Source: REEB76 sp963774895 (GTDB lineage Bacteria; Pseudomonadota; Gammaproteobacteria; Natronospirales; REEB76). Taken from it: a stretch of DNA of 64,000 nucleotides. Shown here piece by piece: positions 24,335 to 33,133 of the stretch. The translations under genes were made by a program, and so were the position numbers. Under the pieces are notes generated by a model. That model was not told the origin of the DNA and searched no databases. It worked only from the letters and a program-made list of their open reading frames with translations. The stretch lies in contig CAVZGN010000003.1 in NCBI GenBank assembly GCA_963774895.1, positions 310,001 through 374,000 of the forward strand, written 5' to 3'. Numbering within the stretch: position 1 is the stretch's first letter; each line of letters begins with the position of its first letter.

Positions 24335-25071
24335 CAAAATTCCAGTGGAATATCCAATTGCCAGGGTCCTTTGCGTTCTGGCAACGCAGCATAGTGATGA
24401 AGCAATTCTATAAAATCCATGCGTGGTATGGAAACGCTGCCCAGGCGCATGAGATGTTCGGTAGTCACCTGGCAGTCGATCAGTCCGAATTTCCAGGCGC
24501 TGAGCTGCTTCGCCAGGCACGCGAGGGCGATCTTGGAGGCATTGGCGCGGCGGCTGAACATGGATTCTCCAAAGAATACGCCACCCAGGGCCACGCCATA
24601 AAGCCCGCCTGCCAACTCGCCATCCATGACGATCTCCAAAGAATGTGCGTAACCCAGTTGGTGCAATTCCGCATATGCCTGTTGCATGGCGGACGTGATC
24701 CAGGTGCCGTCTTCAGGCTGGTTGGTCCGATGTTGCGCGCAGCCGGCCATAACTTCTGTGAATGCGGTATCGAAGCTAGCTGTGTAGTTACCCCGGTGTA
24801 AACAGCGGCGCAGCGACCGGCTGATGTGCACCTGCTCAGGAAACAACACCATGCGCGGGTCTGGCGACCACCACAGGATCGGCTGGCCTTCGTTATACCA
24901 GGGAAATATCCCGTGGCGGTAGGCATACAGCAGACGTTCCGTGGACAGGTCGCCACCTGCCGCTAATAATCCATTCGGATCATGCAAAGCATGATTTACG
25001 TCCGGAAAATCCTCTGCAGGACTATCCGGTTCAATCCAGCCAATTCCACCAGATTCAGTCATGGGCCTCAT
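24334..25071 (-). CDS. aat: leucyl/phenylalanyl-tRNA--protein transferase
   Basis: Aat adds Leu or Phe to N-terminal Arg or Lys, marking proteins for ClpS-ClpAP. The 245-residue protein shows the family hallmarks PNGLLAAGGDLSTERLL, YRHGIFPWYNEGQPILWWSPDPR, and HSLEIVMDGELAGGLYGVALGGVFFGESMFS. Start may be ATG 25071 or 25062; both overlap the stop of the upstream FemAB-like gene. It is coupled to bpt by a one-base stop/start overlap. Confidence 0.95.
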   Translation of the reverse strand: MRPMTESGGIGWIEPDSPAEDFPDVNHALHDPNGLLAAGGDLSTERLLYAYRHGIFPWYNEGQPILWWSPDPRMVLFPEQVHISRSLRRCLHRGNYTASFDTAFTEVMAGCAQHRTNQPEDGTWITSAMQQAYAELHQLGYAHSLEIVMDGELAGGLYGVALGGVFFGESMFSRRANASKIALACLAKQLSAWKFGLIDCQVTTEHLMRLGSVSIPRMDFIELLHHYAALPERKGPWQLDIPLEF

Positions 25072-26203
25072 TCAGGGCGCGGAAGGGCAGATGCTGTGCT
25101 GCCTCCCGTATGTAAGCATCAACCAGGCGGGTCTCCTGTCGCAGGAGATCAGCGATGGGTTTGCGGAATGCGGGCTCGGCAATCCAATGCAGCGAATAGG
25201 TGGCGGTGGGTTCGAACCCTCGTGCCAGTTTGTGCTCGCCCTGGGTGCCGGGGTTGAAATGTGCGAGCCTCTCACGGATGCAATACTCAATACCCTGGTA
25301 ATAGCAGGTCTCGAAATGCAGGCTGTGGAATTCCCGTTCGCAGCCCCAGTGCCGGCCGTAGAGAGTATCCGCGTCCCTGAAAAAGATGGCGCAAGCCACG
25401 GGCTCGCCGGCCAAAAAGGCGAAATTTACCAGCAAGCTATCGGGCATCCGCGCAGCGATCTCAGCGAAGAACACACGGTTGAGATAGGCGGGCCGGGCGC
25501 GCTTGGCATAGGTAGCGGCATAGAAACGAAACAGGACATCCAGCAAGCGCTCATCCAACTCGCTGCCTGCATACATCCGATGCGTTATCCCGGCTTCCAA
25601 TACCCGGCGGCGTTCGCGTTTGATTTTCTTGCGGTTCCCGGCTGAAAGCACGGCCAGGTAATCATCGAAACCTTGGTAATCCCGATTATGCCAGTGGAAC
25701 TGACAATCCTTGTGCAGCATGTAGTGTTGCGATTCCCAATACCGGGCTTCATCCGCAAGTGGAAACAGACAGTGAATGGATGAAGCGGCATGAGTGTTGG
25801 CCAGTTCATGTGCATTGCCGATCAAAACCGCGGCGGTACTTTCCGACGCCGCTGCCAGATCCAGCAATAGTCGCGGGCCGCTGACGGGGGAGAACGGTAC
25901 GGCGGAGACCAGTTTCGGGTAATAGGCGAGCCCGGCACGCTGCCAGGCTTCGGCCCAGGCCCAGTCGAATACGTATTCACCGTAGGAATGGAATTTCAGA
26001 TACAGCGGCAGGGCGCCCATGAGACGGCCGCTAGCATCGCTATACGTAAGGTGTTGCGGTACCCAGCCTGTCTCTGCGCCGACGCAGCCGCTGTGCTCCA
26101 GCGCCGCCAGGAATTCATGGCGCACGAACGGATTAGTCCCAGCCAGCCGGTTCCAGTCAGTGGCGGGTATTTCATCAATGGAATCGTGAATCTCAAGGCG
26201 CAC
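25055..26203 (-). CDS. FemAB-like GNAT acyltransferase (DUF482/COG3146)
   Basis: The 382-residue protein belongs to the peptidogalycan biosynthesis/recognition-like N-acetyltransferase group. Diagnostic parts are IPATDWNRLAGTNPFVRHEFLAALE near the N terminus, LPLYLKFHSYGEYVFDWAWAEA near residue 70, and the C-terminal GRHWGCEREFHSLHFETCYYQGIEYCI with FNPGTQGEHKLARGFEPT. The true substrate is not established. It is linked to aat by overlap and so sits with the aminoacyl-tRNA-protein transferases, which share the GNAT fold. Confidence 0.85.
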   Translation of the reverse strand: MRLEIHDSIDEIPATDWNRLAGTNPFVRHEFLAALEHSGCVGAETGWVPQHLTYSDASGRLMGALPLYLKFHSYGEYVFDWAWAEAWQRAGLAYYPKLVSAVPFSPVSGPRLLLDLAAASESTAAVLIGNAHELANTHAASSIHCLFPLADEARYWESQHYMLHKDCQFHWHNRDYQGFDDYLAVLSAGNRKKIKRERRRVLEAGITHRMYAGSELDERLLDVLFRFYAATYAKRARPAYLNRVFFAEIAARMPDSLLVNFAFLAGEPVACAIFFRDADTLYGRHWGCEREFHSLHFETCYYQGIEYCIRERLAHFNPGTQGEHKLARGFEPTATYSLHWIAEPAFRKPIADLLRQETRLVDAYIREAAQHLPFRALNEAHD

Positions 26204-26235
26204 GTTGCCAGCTTAGGGTGATGCAAAATTTAATT

Positions 26236-26290
26236 GTAGGAGCGGCCGATGGCCGCGATGATATTCATCGCGCCTTGAAGGCGCTCCTAC
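26236..26290. repeat. GTAG-type REP/BIME-like hairpin chain
   Basis: The unit is bounded by GTAGGAGC (26236-26243) and GCTCCTAC (26283-26290). Inside are three consecutive hairpins: GCGGCC/GGCCGC (26242-26256), GCGATG/CATCGC (26254-26270) and GCGCCTT/AAGGCGC (26270-26284). The GTAG end is the tetranucleotide known for REP sequences mobilised by RAYT (TnpA-REP) enzymes in Pseudomonas and relatives; no RAYT gene is visible. The right end provides the TAG stop of trxB. Confidence 0.8.
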
Positions 26291-27249
26291 TTGCGCGCCA
26301 GGCTGTCCAGGTATTTCTCCGCATCCAGAGCCGCCATGCAGCCGGTACCGGCGGAAGTGACCGCCTGGCGGTACACCTGATCCATGACATCACCGGCGGC
26401 GAACACCCCATGTACGCTGGTGGCGGTGGCATTGCCTTCGATGCCGCCCTTCACGGTGATATAGCCGTTCTTCATCTTCAGCTGGCTGTCGAACAACTGA
26501 GTGTTGGGCGTATGGCCGATGGCGATGAACACGCCTTTGGCAGGTAGTTTATGCACTTTATCTTCCTGCTGGGTGCTGCGCACCTCGATGCCGGTGACGC
26601 CGGAATCATCCCCCACGACTTTGTCGAGGGTGTGATTCCAGAGGATTTCCACGTTGCCGTGTTTGGACTTCTCCATGAGTTCGTGCGCCAGAATTTTCTC
26701 CGCGCGGAACTTGTCGCGGCGGTGCACCACCGTGACTTTGGAGGCGATGTTGGAAAGATACAGGGCTTCCTCCACGGCGGTGTTGCCGCCGCCGATGACC
26801 GCCACATGCTGGCCCTTGTAGAAGAAACCATCGCAGGTGGCGCAGGCGGACACGCCGCGGCCCTTATAGGCTTCCTCGGAGGGCAGGCCCAGATAGCGGG
26901 CGGTGGCGCCGGTGGCGATGATGAGTGCATCGCAAGTGTAATGATGCTGATCACCGTTAAGCCGGAAAGGGCGTGTGCTCAGATCCGCCTTGTTAATGTG
27001 GTCGAAGACCACTTCGGTCTTGAAACGCAATGCATGTTTGAGCATGCGTTCCATGAGCGCCGGACCCATGAGACCTTCCACATCGCCGGGCCAGTTGTCC
27101 ACTTCTGTAGTAGTCATGAGCTGGCCGCCCTGTTCGATGCCGGTAACCAGCACCGGTTTGAGGTTGGCGCGCGCCGCGTACACCGCGGCGGTGTAACCGG
27201 CGGGACCGGAACCCAGGATCAGCAGACGGCAGTGTTTTGGGGCACTCAT
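26287..27249 (-). CDS. trxB: thioredoxin reductase
   Basis: FAD- and NADPH-dependent reductase of thioredoxin. The 320-residue protein has the FAD-binding GSGPAGYTAA motif (13-22), the redox pair C136-A-T-C139 in SACATCDGFF, and the NADPH motif GGGNTAVEEALYL (153-165), then AAGDVMDQVYRQAVTSAGTGCMAALDAEKYL at the end. A GAGGA precedes the ATG. Its stop codon lies in the arm of the REP element. Confidence 0.97.
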   Translation of the reverse strand: MSAPKHCRLLILGSGPAGYTAAVYAARANLKPVLVTGIEQGGQLMTTTEVDNWPGDVEGLMGPALMERMLKHALRFKTEVVFDHINKADLSTRPFRLNGDQHHYTCDALIIATGATARYLGLPSEEAYKGRGVSACATCDGFFYKGQHVAVIGGGNTAVEEALYLSNIASKVTVVHRRDKFRAEKILAHELMEKSKHGNVEILWNHTLDKVVGDDSGVTGIEVRSTQQEDKVHKLPAKGVFIAIGHTPNTQLFDSQLKMKNGYITVKGGIEGNATATSVHGVFAAGDVMDQVYRQAVTSAGTGCMAALDAEKYLDSLARK

Positions 27250-27480
27250 GTATAATTATCCTCGGCGCCGATATGGTCACGGCGTGCTGGAATTCAAGCG
27301 CGCGGTTCCGGACGGCGGCAGCATTACTGGGTCGTCCCAGCTTGATTAATCTCAAGGAGATGTCCGCAACCCGCGTGGTTTGGCCAAAAGCAGGTGCCAG
27401 ACGGGTTATGCCGCATTGATGTATACGGCCGCGAAGGCGGCCATGTTACGAAAACACCCTCTTGGCGTAAAGGAGCGATC

Positions 27481-28536
27481 ATGCGCATTGGTATCCCCTG
27501 TGAGCTTAAGCCGCTTGAAGGCCGTGTCGGCCTGATTCCGGCAGCCGCCGCTGAACTGGTCCGCCATGGCCATCAGGTCTTCATCGAGCATGACGCCGGT
27601 GTCAAGAGCGGCTACAGCGATGAGCACTTCCGTGCCGTGGGTGTGCAGGTGCTGGGCTCGGCTGCCGATGTCTATGGCAAAGCCGAGATGATCGTCAAGG
27701 TCAAGGAACCCATCGAAGCGGACCTGAAGCTGCTGCGCAAGGAGCATCTGCTATTCTGTTATTTGCATCTGGCGGCGCTGCCGGTGCTCACCGAGGCCCT
27801 GAAGAAGATCGGCCTGACCGCGGTGGCCTTCGAGACCGTGGAAGTGGATGGGCGCACCCCGCTGCTGGCCCCCATGAGCGATATCGCCGGACGGCTCTCC
27901 ATCCAGGTAGGCACCCACCTGCTGCACCAGCCCCAGGGCGGCAAGGGCATCCTGCTGGGCGGGGTGCCGGCAGCCAAACGCGGCCGGGTGGTGATCGTGG
28001 GTGCCGGCGTGGCCGGCGGCGCCTCCGCCAACGTGGCAGCGGGCATGGGTGCAGAGGTTACGGTATTTGATATCTCCCGCGACCGCATGGAGCACATGCG
28101 TTCTCTGGGACCTAATGTGACCGCGCTCTATCCACACAAGGCCGATATCGCCGAGGCGGTGAAGTACGCCGATATCGTGGTCGGCGCGGTACTGATCACC
28201 GGCGAGAAAGCCCCGCATGTGGTTTCCGCCGAGATGGTCAAGTCCATGCAGGCGGGCAGCGTGGTGGCGGATATCTCCGTGGACCAGGGCGGCTGTGTGG
28301 AGACCACCAAACCCACCACTTGGGACAAGCCCACCTACGTGTGGGAAGGCGTGACCCATTTCACGGTGACCAATATGCCCGGGGCGGTGCCGCGCACCTC
28401 ATCCCAGGCTCTGTCGGCGGCCATCACCCCCTATGCGCTGAAACTAGCAGCCGGTGACTGGCGCAACAACGAAGCCCTGCTCAAGGGAATCAATGTAGAA
28501 GCCGGCAAAGTAGTGCACCCTGCATTACTAAAATAA
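27481..28536 (+). CDS. ald: alanine dehydrogenase
   Basis: NAD-dependent enzyme that interconverts alanine and pyruvate plus ammonia. The 351-residue protein starts MRIGIPCELKPLEGRVGLIP behind AAGGAG and has the family's KVKEP (substrate Lys region, about residue 70-75), the catalytic His in YLHLAALP (about 95), the Rossmann motif GAGVAGGASANVAAGMGA (about 170-187) and the substrate region VEGVTHFTVTNMPGAVPRTSS-like block near 295. It stands between trxB and ftsK, where E. coli has lrp. Confidence 0.96.
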   Translation: MRIGIPCELKPLEGRVGLIPAAAAELVRHGHQVFIEHDAGVKSGYSDEHFRAVGVQVLGSAADVYGKAEMIVKVKEPIEADLKLLRKEHLLFCYLHLAALPVLTEALKKIGLTAVAFETVEVDGRTPLLAPMSDIAGRLSIQVGTHLLHQPQGGKGILLGGVPAAKRGRVVIVGAGVAGGASANVAAGMGAEVTVFDISRDRMEHMRSLGPNVTALYPHKADIAEAVKYADIVVGAVLITGEKAPHVVSAEMVKSMQAGSVVADISVDQGGCVETTKPTTWDKPTYVWEGVTHFTVTNMPGAVPRTSSQALSAAITPYALKLAAGDWRNNEALLKGINVEAGKVVHPALLK

Positions 28537-28584
28537 CGATATAATATAATAAGTTATAAAATACTGTTAAAGTCAGGTCAAACC

Positions 28585-30930
28585 GTGGCGCAGGCGACGC
28601 GCAAACACACAAGCCATTCACCCATGGCCATCCATCTGGTACAGGGCCTCAAGGAGGCCGCCCTGTGGGTGTTTCTAGCCGTAGCCCTGCTGTTGTTCGC
28701 CTGCCTGGCCACTTACAGCCCCAGCGATCCCAGTCCTTTCTTTAGTGGCGCCGGTGGTCCGGTGCATAACACCATCGGCCCAGTGGGCGCCTGGTTGTCG
28801 GCTGGACTGTACTTTCTGTTCGGCTATCCGGCGTTCCTGTTTCCCATCCTGCTGGCCTGGTCTGGCTGGATGATCTTCCGGACCCGTAAATCCACCGATC
28901 CCGTCAATAAATGGCACCTGGCCATGCGCATCGGTGGGCTGGTGCTGGCATTGCTGACCGCCAGCGGCATGGCATCCATCAACTGGCATGTGGGCCAGGG
29001 CAGTTTGCCGGTGGATGCCGGCGGGGTATTGGGGGATTTCATCGGCAAGGGTCTAGCCCATGGACTCAGCGCCTTGGGCGCCACCCTGTTACTGCTGGCC
29101 CTGTTCCTGAGTGCGGTCACCGTGTTCACCGGTCTGTCATGGCTGGCCGTCATGGATCGCATCGGACGTTTCAGTATCATTTTTGCAGAGCGGCTGCGCA
29201 ACCGCTGGGGTTGGTTGCGCGAAGCCATACAGGCACGCCGCAGCCGCGAACAACAGGTGGAGATCATCCGGGTGCGCCAAGAAGAGGTACAGAGCCGCTC
29301 CAAACCGCGTATCGAGCCGGTGATGAAGGCGGTCCCACCCAGCCCGCGGGTGGAGCGCGAGCGCCAGGTGCCGTTGTTCGAGCCGCCGCTGGCTTCGGAA
29401 CTGCCACCGCTGGCGTTGCTGGACGATCAGCCGCCACGGGTTGACGGTTATTCCGAATCCGCACTTGAAGCCATGTCGCGCACCGTGGAACTCAAGCTCA
29501 GGGATTTCGGCGTGGAAGTGCAGGTGGTCGCGGTAAACCCGGGTCCGGTGGTCACGCGTTTCGAACTACAGCCGGCGCCGGGCGTGAAGGTCAGCCAGAT
29601 CTCCAACCTGTCCAAGGATCTGGCGCGCGGACTTTCGGCCATCAGCGTGCGGGTGGTGGAAGTGATCCCCGGTAAATCCGTGGTGGGACTGGAGATCCCC
29701 AATGAGTCACGCGAGCTGGTGACCCTGGGCGAGATCCTCAAATCCAAGGAATACGACGAGTCGCGTTCGCCACTGACGCTGGCCCTGGGCAAGGACATCG
29801 GTGGCAATCCAGTGGTCGCGGATCTGGAGCATATGCCGCACCTGCTGATCGCCGGCACCACCGGTTCCGGAAAATCCGTAGCCTTGAACGCCATGATCCT
29901 GAGCCTGCTGTACAAGGCCACCACCGAACACACACGGCTCATCATGATCGATCCCAAGATGCTGGAGCTCTCGGTGTACGAGGGTATTCCGCATCTGTTG
30001 ACGCCGGTGGTCACCGACATGCGCGAAGCCGCCAACGCCCTGCGCTGGTGCGTAGCGGAGTTGGAGCGGCGCTACCGCCTGATGGCGGCACTCAGCGTGC
30101 GCAACCTGGCGGGTTACAACCGAAAGGTCAAGGAAGCCATCGATGCCGGCAAACCCATCCGCGATCCGCTGCTCAAGCCGGAGGAACTGAACGCGCTGGA
30201 CGATGCGGATATCCCCACGCTCAAACCCATGTACAGCATCGTGGTGGTGGTGGACGAACTAGCGGACCTGATGATCGTGGTCGGCAAGAAGGTCGAGGAG
30301 GTGATCACGCGTCTGGCGCAGAAAGCACGTGCTTCTGGCATCCACCTGGTGTTGGCCACACAACGGCCATCGGTGGATGTGATCACCGGTCTCATCAAGG
30401 CCAATATTCCCGCGCGCATCGCTTTCCAGGTCTCGGCGCGGGTGGACTCGCGCACCATCCTGGACCAACAGGGCGCGGAATCGCTGCTGGGCCATGGCGA
30501 CATGCTGTTCCTGCCGCCCGGCACCTCGGTACCGATTCGCGTGCACGGCGCATTCGTGAGCGACTCGGAAGTACACAAGGTGGTGGCCAAATTGCGTGAG
30601 AGCCTCAAGGGCATGCAACCGCCGTACATGGACGAGATCCTGCATGGACCCGCGGAATCCCTGCCGGGGATTCCGGGTTTTGGTGAACCTGGCGAGGAAG
30701 GCGCGGACGCGGAGGCGGATCCGCTCTACGATCAGGCGGTGCGCATTGTTACCGAATCGAGACGCGCATCCATCTCCGGCGTGCAGCGGCGCCTTAAGAT
30801 TGGATACAACCGGGCAGCGCGCATGATCGAGCAAATGGAGAGCGCCGGCATCGTCGGAACGTTGCAAACCAACGGCATGCGTGAAGTGCTGGCGGCGCCA
30901 CCACCGAAAAATGATTTTGGCGAGGACTAG
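28585..30930 (+). CDS. ftsK: DNA translocase FtsK
   Basis: Divisome-associated motor that moves chromosome termini and activates XerCD at dif. The 781-residue protein has four N-terminal membrane spans (about 27-190), a short linker, the P-loop GTTGSGKSVALNA (about 429-441), Walker B IVVVVDELADLMIV, and the C-terminal winged-helix gamma domain (SISGVQRRLKIGYNRAARMIEQME) that reads KOPS sites. GTG at 28585 is the likely start; an ATG at 28624 is possible. The linker is shorter than in E. coli (1329 residues), as in many non-enterics. Confidence 0.96.
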   Translation: MAQATRKHTSHSPMAIHLVQGLKEAALWVFLAVALLLFACLATYSPSDPSPFFSGAGGPVHNTIGPVGAWLSAGLYFLFGYPAFLFPILLAWSGWMIFRTRKSTDPVNKWHLAMRIGGLVLALLTASGMASINWHVGQGSLPVDAGGVLGDFIGKGLAHGLSALGATLLLLALFLSAVTVFTGLSWLAVMDRIGRFSIIFAERLRNRWGWLREAIQARRSREQQVEIIRVRQEEVQSRSKPRIEPVMKAVPPSPRVERERQVPLFEPPLASELPPLALLDDQPPRVDGYSESALEAMSRTVELKLRDFGVEVQVVAVNPGPVVTRFELQPAPGVKVSQISNLSKDLARGLSAISVRVVEVIPGKSVVGLEIPNESRELVTLGEILKSKEYDESRSPLTLALGKDIGGNPVVADLEHMPHLLIAGTTGSGKSVALNAMILSLLYKATTEHTRLIMIDPKMLELSVYEGIPHLLTPVVTDMREAANALRWCVAELERRYRLMAALSVRNLAGYNRKVKEAIDAGKPIRDPLLKPEELNALDDADIPTLKPMYSIVVVVDELADLMIVVGKKVEEVITRLAQKARASGIHLVLATQRPSVDVITGLIKANIPARIAFQVSARVDSRTILDQQGAESLLGHGDMLFLPPGTSVPIRVHGAFVSDSEVHKVVAKLRESLKGMQPPYMDEILHGPAESLPGIPGFGEPGEEGADAEADPLYDQAVRIVTESRRASISGVQRRLKIGYNRAARMIEQMESAGIVGTLQTNGMREVLAAPPPKNDFGED

Positions 30931-30964
30931 GCTGATGACGCAGCATCAAATACAGGAGAACACG

Positions 30965-31624
30965 GTGAGGATGCTTAAATTTATAGGTCCCGTGTTGCTG
31001 GCAGCATCTCTACTACCCATCACTGCGTCCGCTGCACCGCCATCCGGCAGCGCCATCGAGCGCATGCATGCGTTTCTGAAGGATGTACATAGCCTGAAAG
31101 CGGACTTCACCCAGGTGGTGCTGGATAACAACATGCAACAGGTGCGTAAATCCCACGGTACCCTGGAGATCAAACGCCCGGACCGTTTCCGCTGGGATTA
31201 CGCCACGCCCAACCAGGAGATCATCGTCGCCGACGGCAAACGCGTGTGGATCTACGATGTGGAGCTGCAGCAGATCACAGTCAAACCTCTGAGTGGCACG
31301 CTGGCGGCCAGCCCGGCAGTGCTGCTCTCCGGTTCCAACGACGTGGAGAAGAGTTTTGCCATCAAGGAGCTGGGGACGGACGAGGGCCTGCAATGGGTGG
31401 GGCTGACGCCCAAGATAAAAGACACGGACTTCGAGAGCGTAAAGATGGGCTTCAAAGGCAATGACGTTTCCGTTATGGAGCTAAAGGACGCGCTCGGCAA
31501 CCTGACGCGCATCACTTTCAGTCATCTGGTACTCAACCCGGCGATTCCCGACAGCCACTTCCAATTCACGCCGCCGGCCGGTGCGGATGTCATCGGCGAT
31601 ACCGGTGAGAAACCCAGCCACTGA
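30965..31624 (+). CDS. lolA: outer-membrane lipoprotein carrier protein LolA
   Basis: Periplasmic chaperone that ferries lipoproteins from LolCDE to LolB. From GTG 30965, five bases after AGGAG, the precursor has 219 residues with a signal peptide (LKFIGPVLLAASLLPITASA). The mature part has SLKADFTQVVLDNN, the conserved RPDRFRWDYATPNQEIIVADGKRVWIYD and the late GNLTRITFSHLVLNPAIPDSHFQFTPPAGADV. The frame opens further upstream inside ftsK; that extension is not a signal peptide. An ATG at 30971 is an alternative start. Confidence 0.94.
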   Translation: MRMLKFIGPVLLAASLLPITASAAPPSGSAIERMHAFLKDVHSLKADFTQVVLDNNMQQVRKSHGTLEIKRPDRFRWDYATPNQEIIVADGKRVWIYDVELQQITVKPLSGTLAASPAVLLSGSNDVEKSFAIKELGTDEGLQWVGLTPKIKDTDFESVKMGFKGNDVSVMELKDALGNLTRITFSHLVLNPAIPDSHFQFTPPAGADVIGDTGEKPSH

Positions 31625-32966
31625 AGCAGCTGAAGCCGGCGCCTCACAGGAAGGCCGGCCTCTGGCCGACCGTATGCGGCCGCGCAACGCCGCGGAATTC
31701 GTCGGCCAATCCCATCTTCTCGGTCCCGGTAAACCACTGGGCCGCGCGCTCGAGAGCGGCCACCTGCATTCCATGATCTTCTGGGGTCCGCCCGGCACCG
31801 GCAAGACCAGCCTGGCGCGGATGCTGGCGGATAACTGCCGCGCGGATTTCATCGCACTCTCAGCAGTGATGGCCGGCGTCAAGGATGTGCGCACGGCAGT
31901 GGAGCAGGCGCATGCGCGCCGCCGGCAGGCCGGCGTCGGCACCGTGCTGTTCCTGGATGAAGTGCATCGCTTCAACAAATCCCAGCAGGATGCCTTCATG
32001 CCGTTCGTGGAAGACGGCACCCTGACCTTCATCGGCGCCACCACCGAGAACCCGTCGTTTGAACTAAACAATGCGTTGCTGTCCCGGGCGCGCACTTATA
32101 TATTGAAACCGTTGGAGCCGGCCGAGATCCGCCGCATCATCGATGCCGCTTTGAAGGACGAGAAGCGCGGATTGGGCGAACGGCCTTTCGAAATTTCCGA
32201 TGCGCTACGCGATGAACTGGCGGTGGCGGCGGACGGCGACGCCCGGCGTGCGCTTAATTTCCTGGAAGTGGCCGCCGATCTGGCGGAGCCAAAAGGCGGT
32301 CGCGAAGTCATCGGTGAAACCACGGTGCACGATGTCATTTCCGGCGGACTGCGGCGCTTCGACAAGCACGGCGAGCTGTTCTACGACCAGATCTCGGCGC
32401 TGCACAAGTCGGTGCGCGGTTCTTCGCCGGACGGCGCGCTCTACTGGCTGGCGCGCATGCTGGACGGCGGCTGCGATCCTCTTTATATAGCGCGGCGTGT
32501 GGTGCGCATGGCTTCCGAGGATATCGGCAACGCCGATCCGCGCGCGTTGGAGCTGACGTTGAATGCCTGGGATGTGCAGGAGCGGCTGGGCTCCCCGGAA
32601 GGCGAACTGGCCATTGCCCAGGCGGTGGTGTATCTGGCCTGCGCGCCCAAGAGCAATGCGGTGTACACCGCCTTCGGAGAAGCAACCGCGGACGCCCAGC
32701 AGTACGGCACTCTGGAGGTGCCGCTGCATCTGCGCAATGCGCCCACCCGGCTCATGAAAGGGCTGGGCTATGGGCGCGATTATCGCTATGCACACGACGA
32801 AGCCGATGCCTTCGCCGCCGGGGAGAACTATTTTCCGGAGGCAATGCCGCAGAAAACCTATTATCATCCGGTAGCGCGCGGCCTCGAGATCAAGATCGCG
32901 GAGAAGCTCGTGGAACTGCGCAGCGCGGATGAGGCGGCACGCAAGAAAACCACTAAACCAAAGTAA
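31581..32966 (+). CDS. rarA: replication-associated recombination protein RarA (MgsA)
   Basis: AAA+ ATPase acting at stalled replication forks. The 461-residue protein has the N-terminal RPRNAAEFVGQSHLLGPGKPL, Walker A GPPGTGKTSLARML, Walker B VLFLDEVHRFNKSQQDAFMP, sensor 1 IGATTENPSFELN, and the C-terminal tetramerisation region ending with KTYYHPVARGLEIKIAEKL. The start is GTG 31581 or ATG 31587, overlapping lolA by about 40 bases. The last codons (AAACCAAAGTAA) are duplicated before serS. Confidence 0.94.
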   Translation: MRMSSAIPVRNPATEAAEAGASQEGRPLADRMRPRNAAEFVGQSHLLGPGKPLGRALESGHLHSMIFWGPPGTGKTSLARMLADNCRADFIALSAVMAGVKDVRTAVEQAHARRRQAGVGTVLFLDEVHRFNKSQQDAFMPFVEDGTLTFIGATTENPSFELNNALLSRARTYILKPLEPAEIRRIIDAALKDEKRGLGERPFEISDALRDELAVAADGDARRALNFLEVAADLAEPKGGREVIGETTVHDVISGGLRRFDKHGELFYDQISALHKSVRGSSPDGALYWLARMLDGGCDPLYIARRVVRMASEDIGNADPRALELTLNAWDVQERLGSPEGELAIAQAVVYLACAPKSNAVYTAFGEATADAQQYGTLEVPLHLRNAPTRLMKGLGYGRDYRYAHDEADAFAAGENYFPEAMPQKTYYHPVARGLEIKIAEKLVELRSADEAARKKTTKPK

Positions 32967-33127
32967 CAAAATGCAATAAACAAGAGCCACGCCTTCCCTC
33001 ACCCTTCATCCCTCTCCCGAAGGGAGAGGGAAATAAAATCCCTTCTCCCACCGGGAGAAGGGCGGGGATGAGGGAAAATTATATTCAGATATTGGTTAAT
33101 TTTGTAAGATGCTCTAAACCAAAGTAA
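32953..33127. repeat. palindromic repeat copy 3 bracketed by 14-bp direct repeats
   Basis: CTAAACCAAAGTAA occurs at 32953-32966 (end of rarA including its stop) and again at 33114-33127 just before serS; similarity extends a few bases on each side. Between them lies the palindromic element 32996-33074: CCCTCACCC and CATCCC at the left, CCCTCTCCC/GGGAGAGGG and CCCTTCTCCC/GGGAGAAGGG hairpins inside, GGGATGAGGG at the right. The arrangement looks like an insertion with target duplication, or a local duplication around the element. Confidence 0.8.
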
Positions 33128-33133
33128 AAAAAT

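Noticed and set aside
27237..27419. Leader-peptide candidate before ald (MSATRVVWPKAGARR...)
   Set aside because: The ATG at about 27361 touches AAGGAG with no spacing and the frame has no regulatory codon run; more likely untranslated leader.
22010..33130. CRISPR array among the repeats
   Set aside because: The repeats are dispersed, inverted and of unequal length, with no regularly spaced direct repeats or cas genes.
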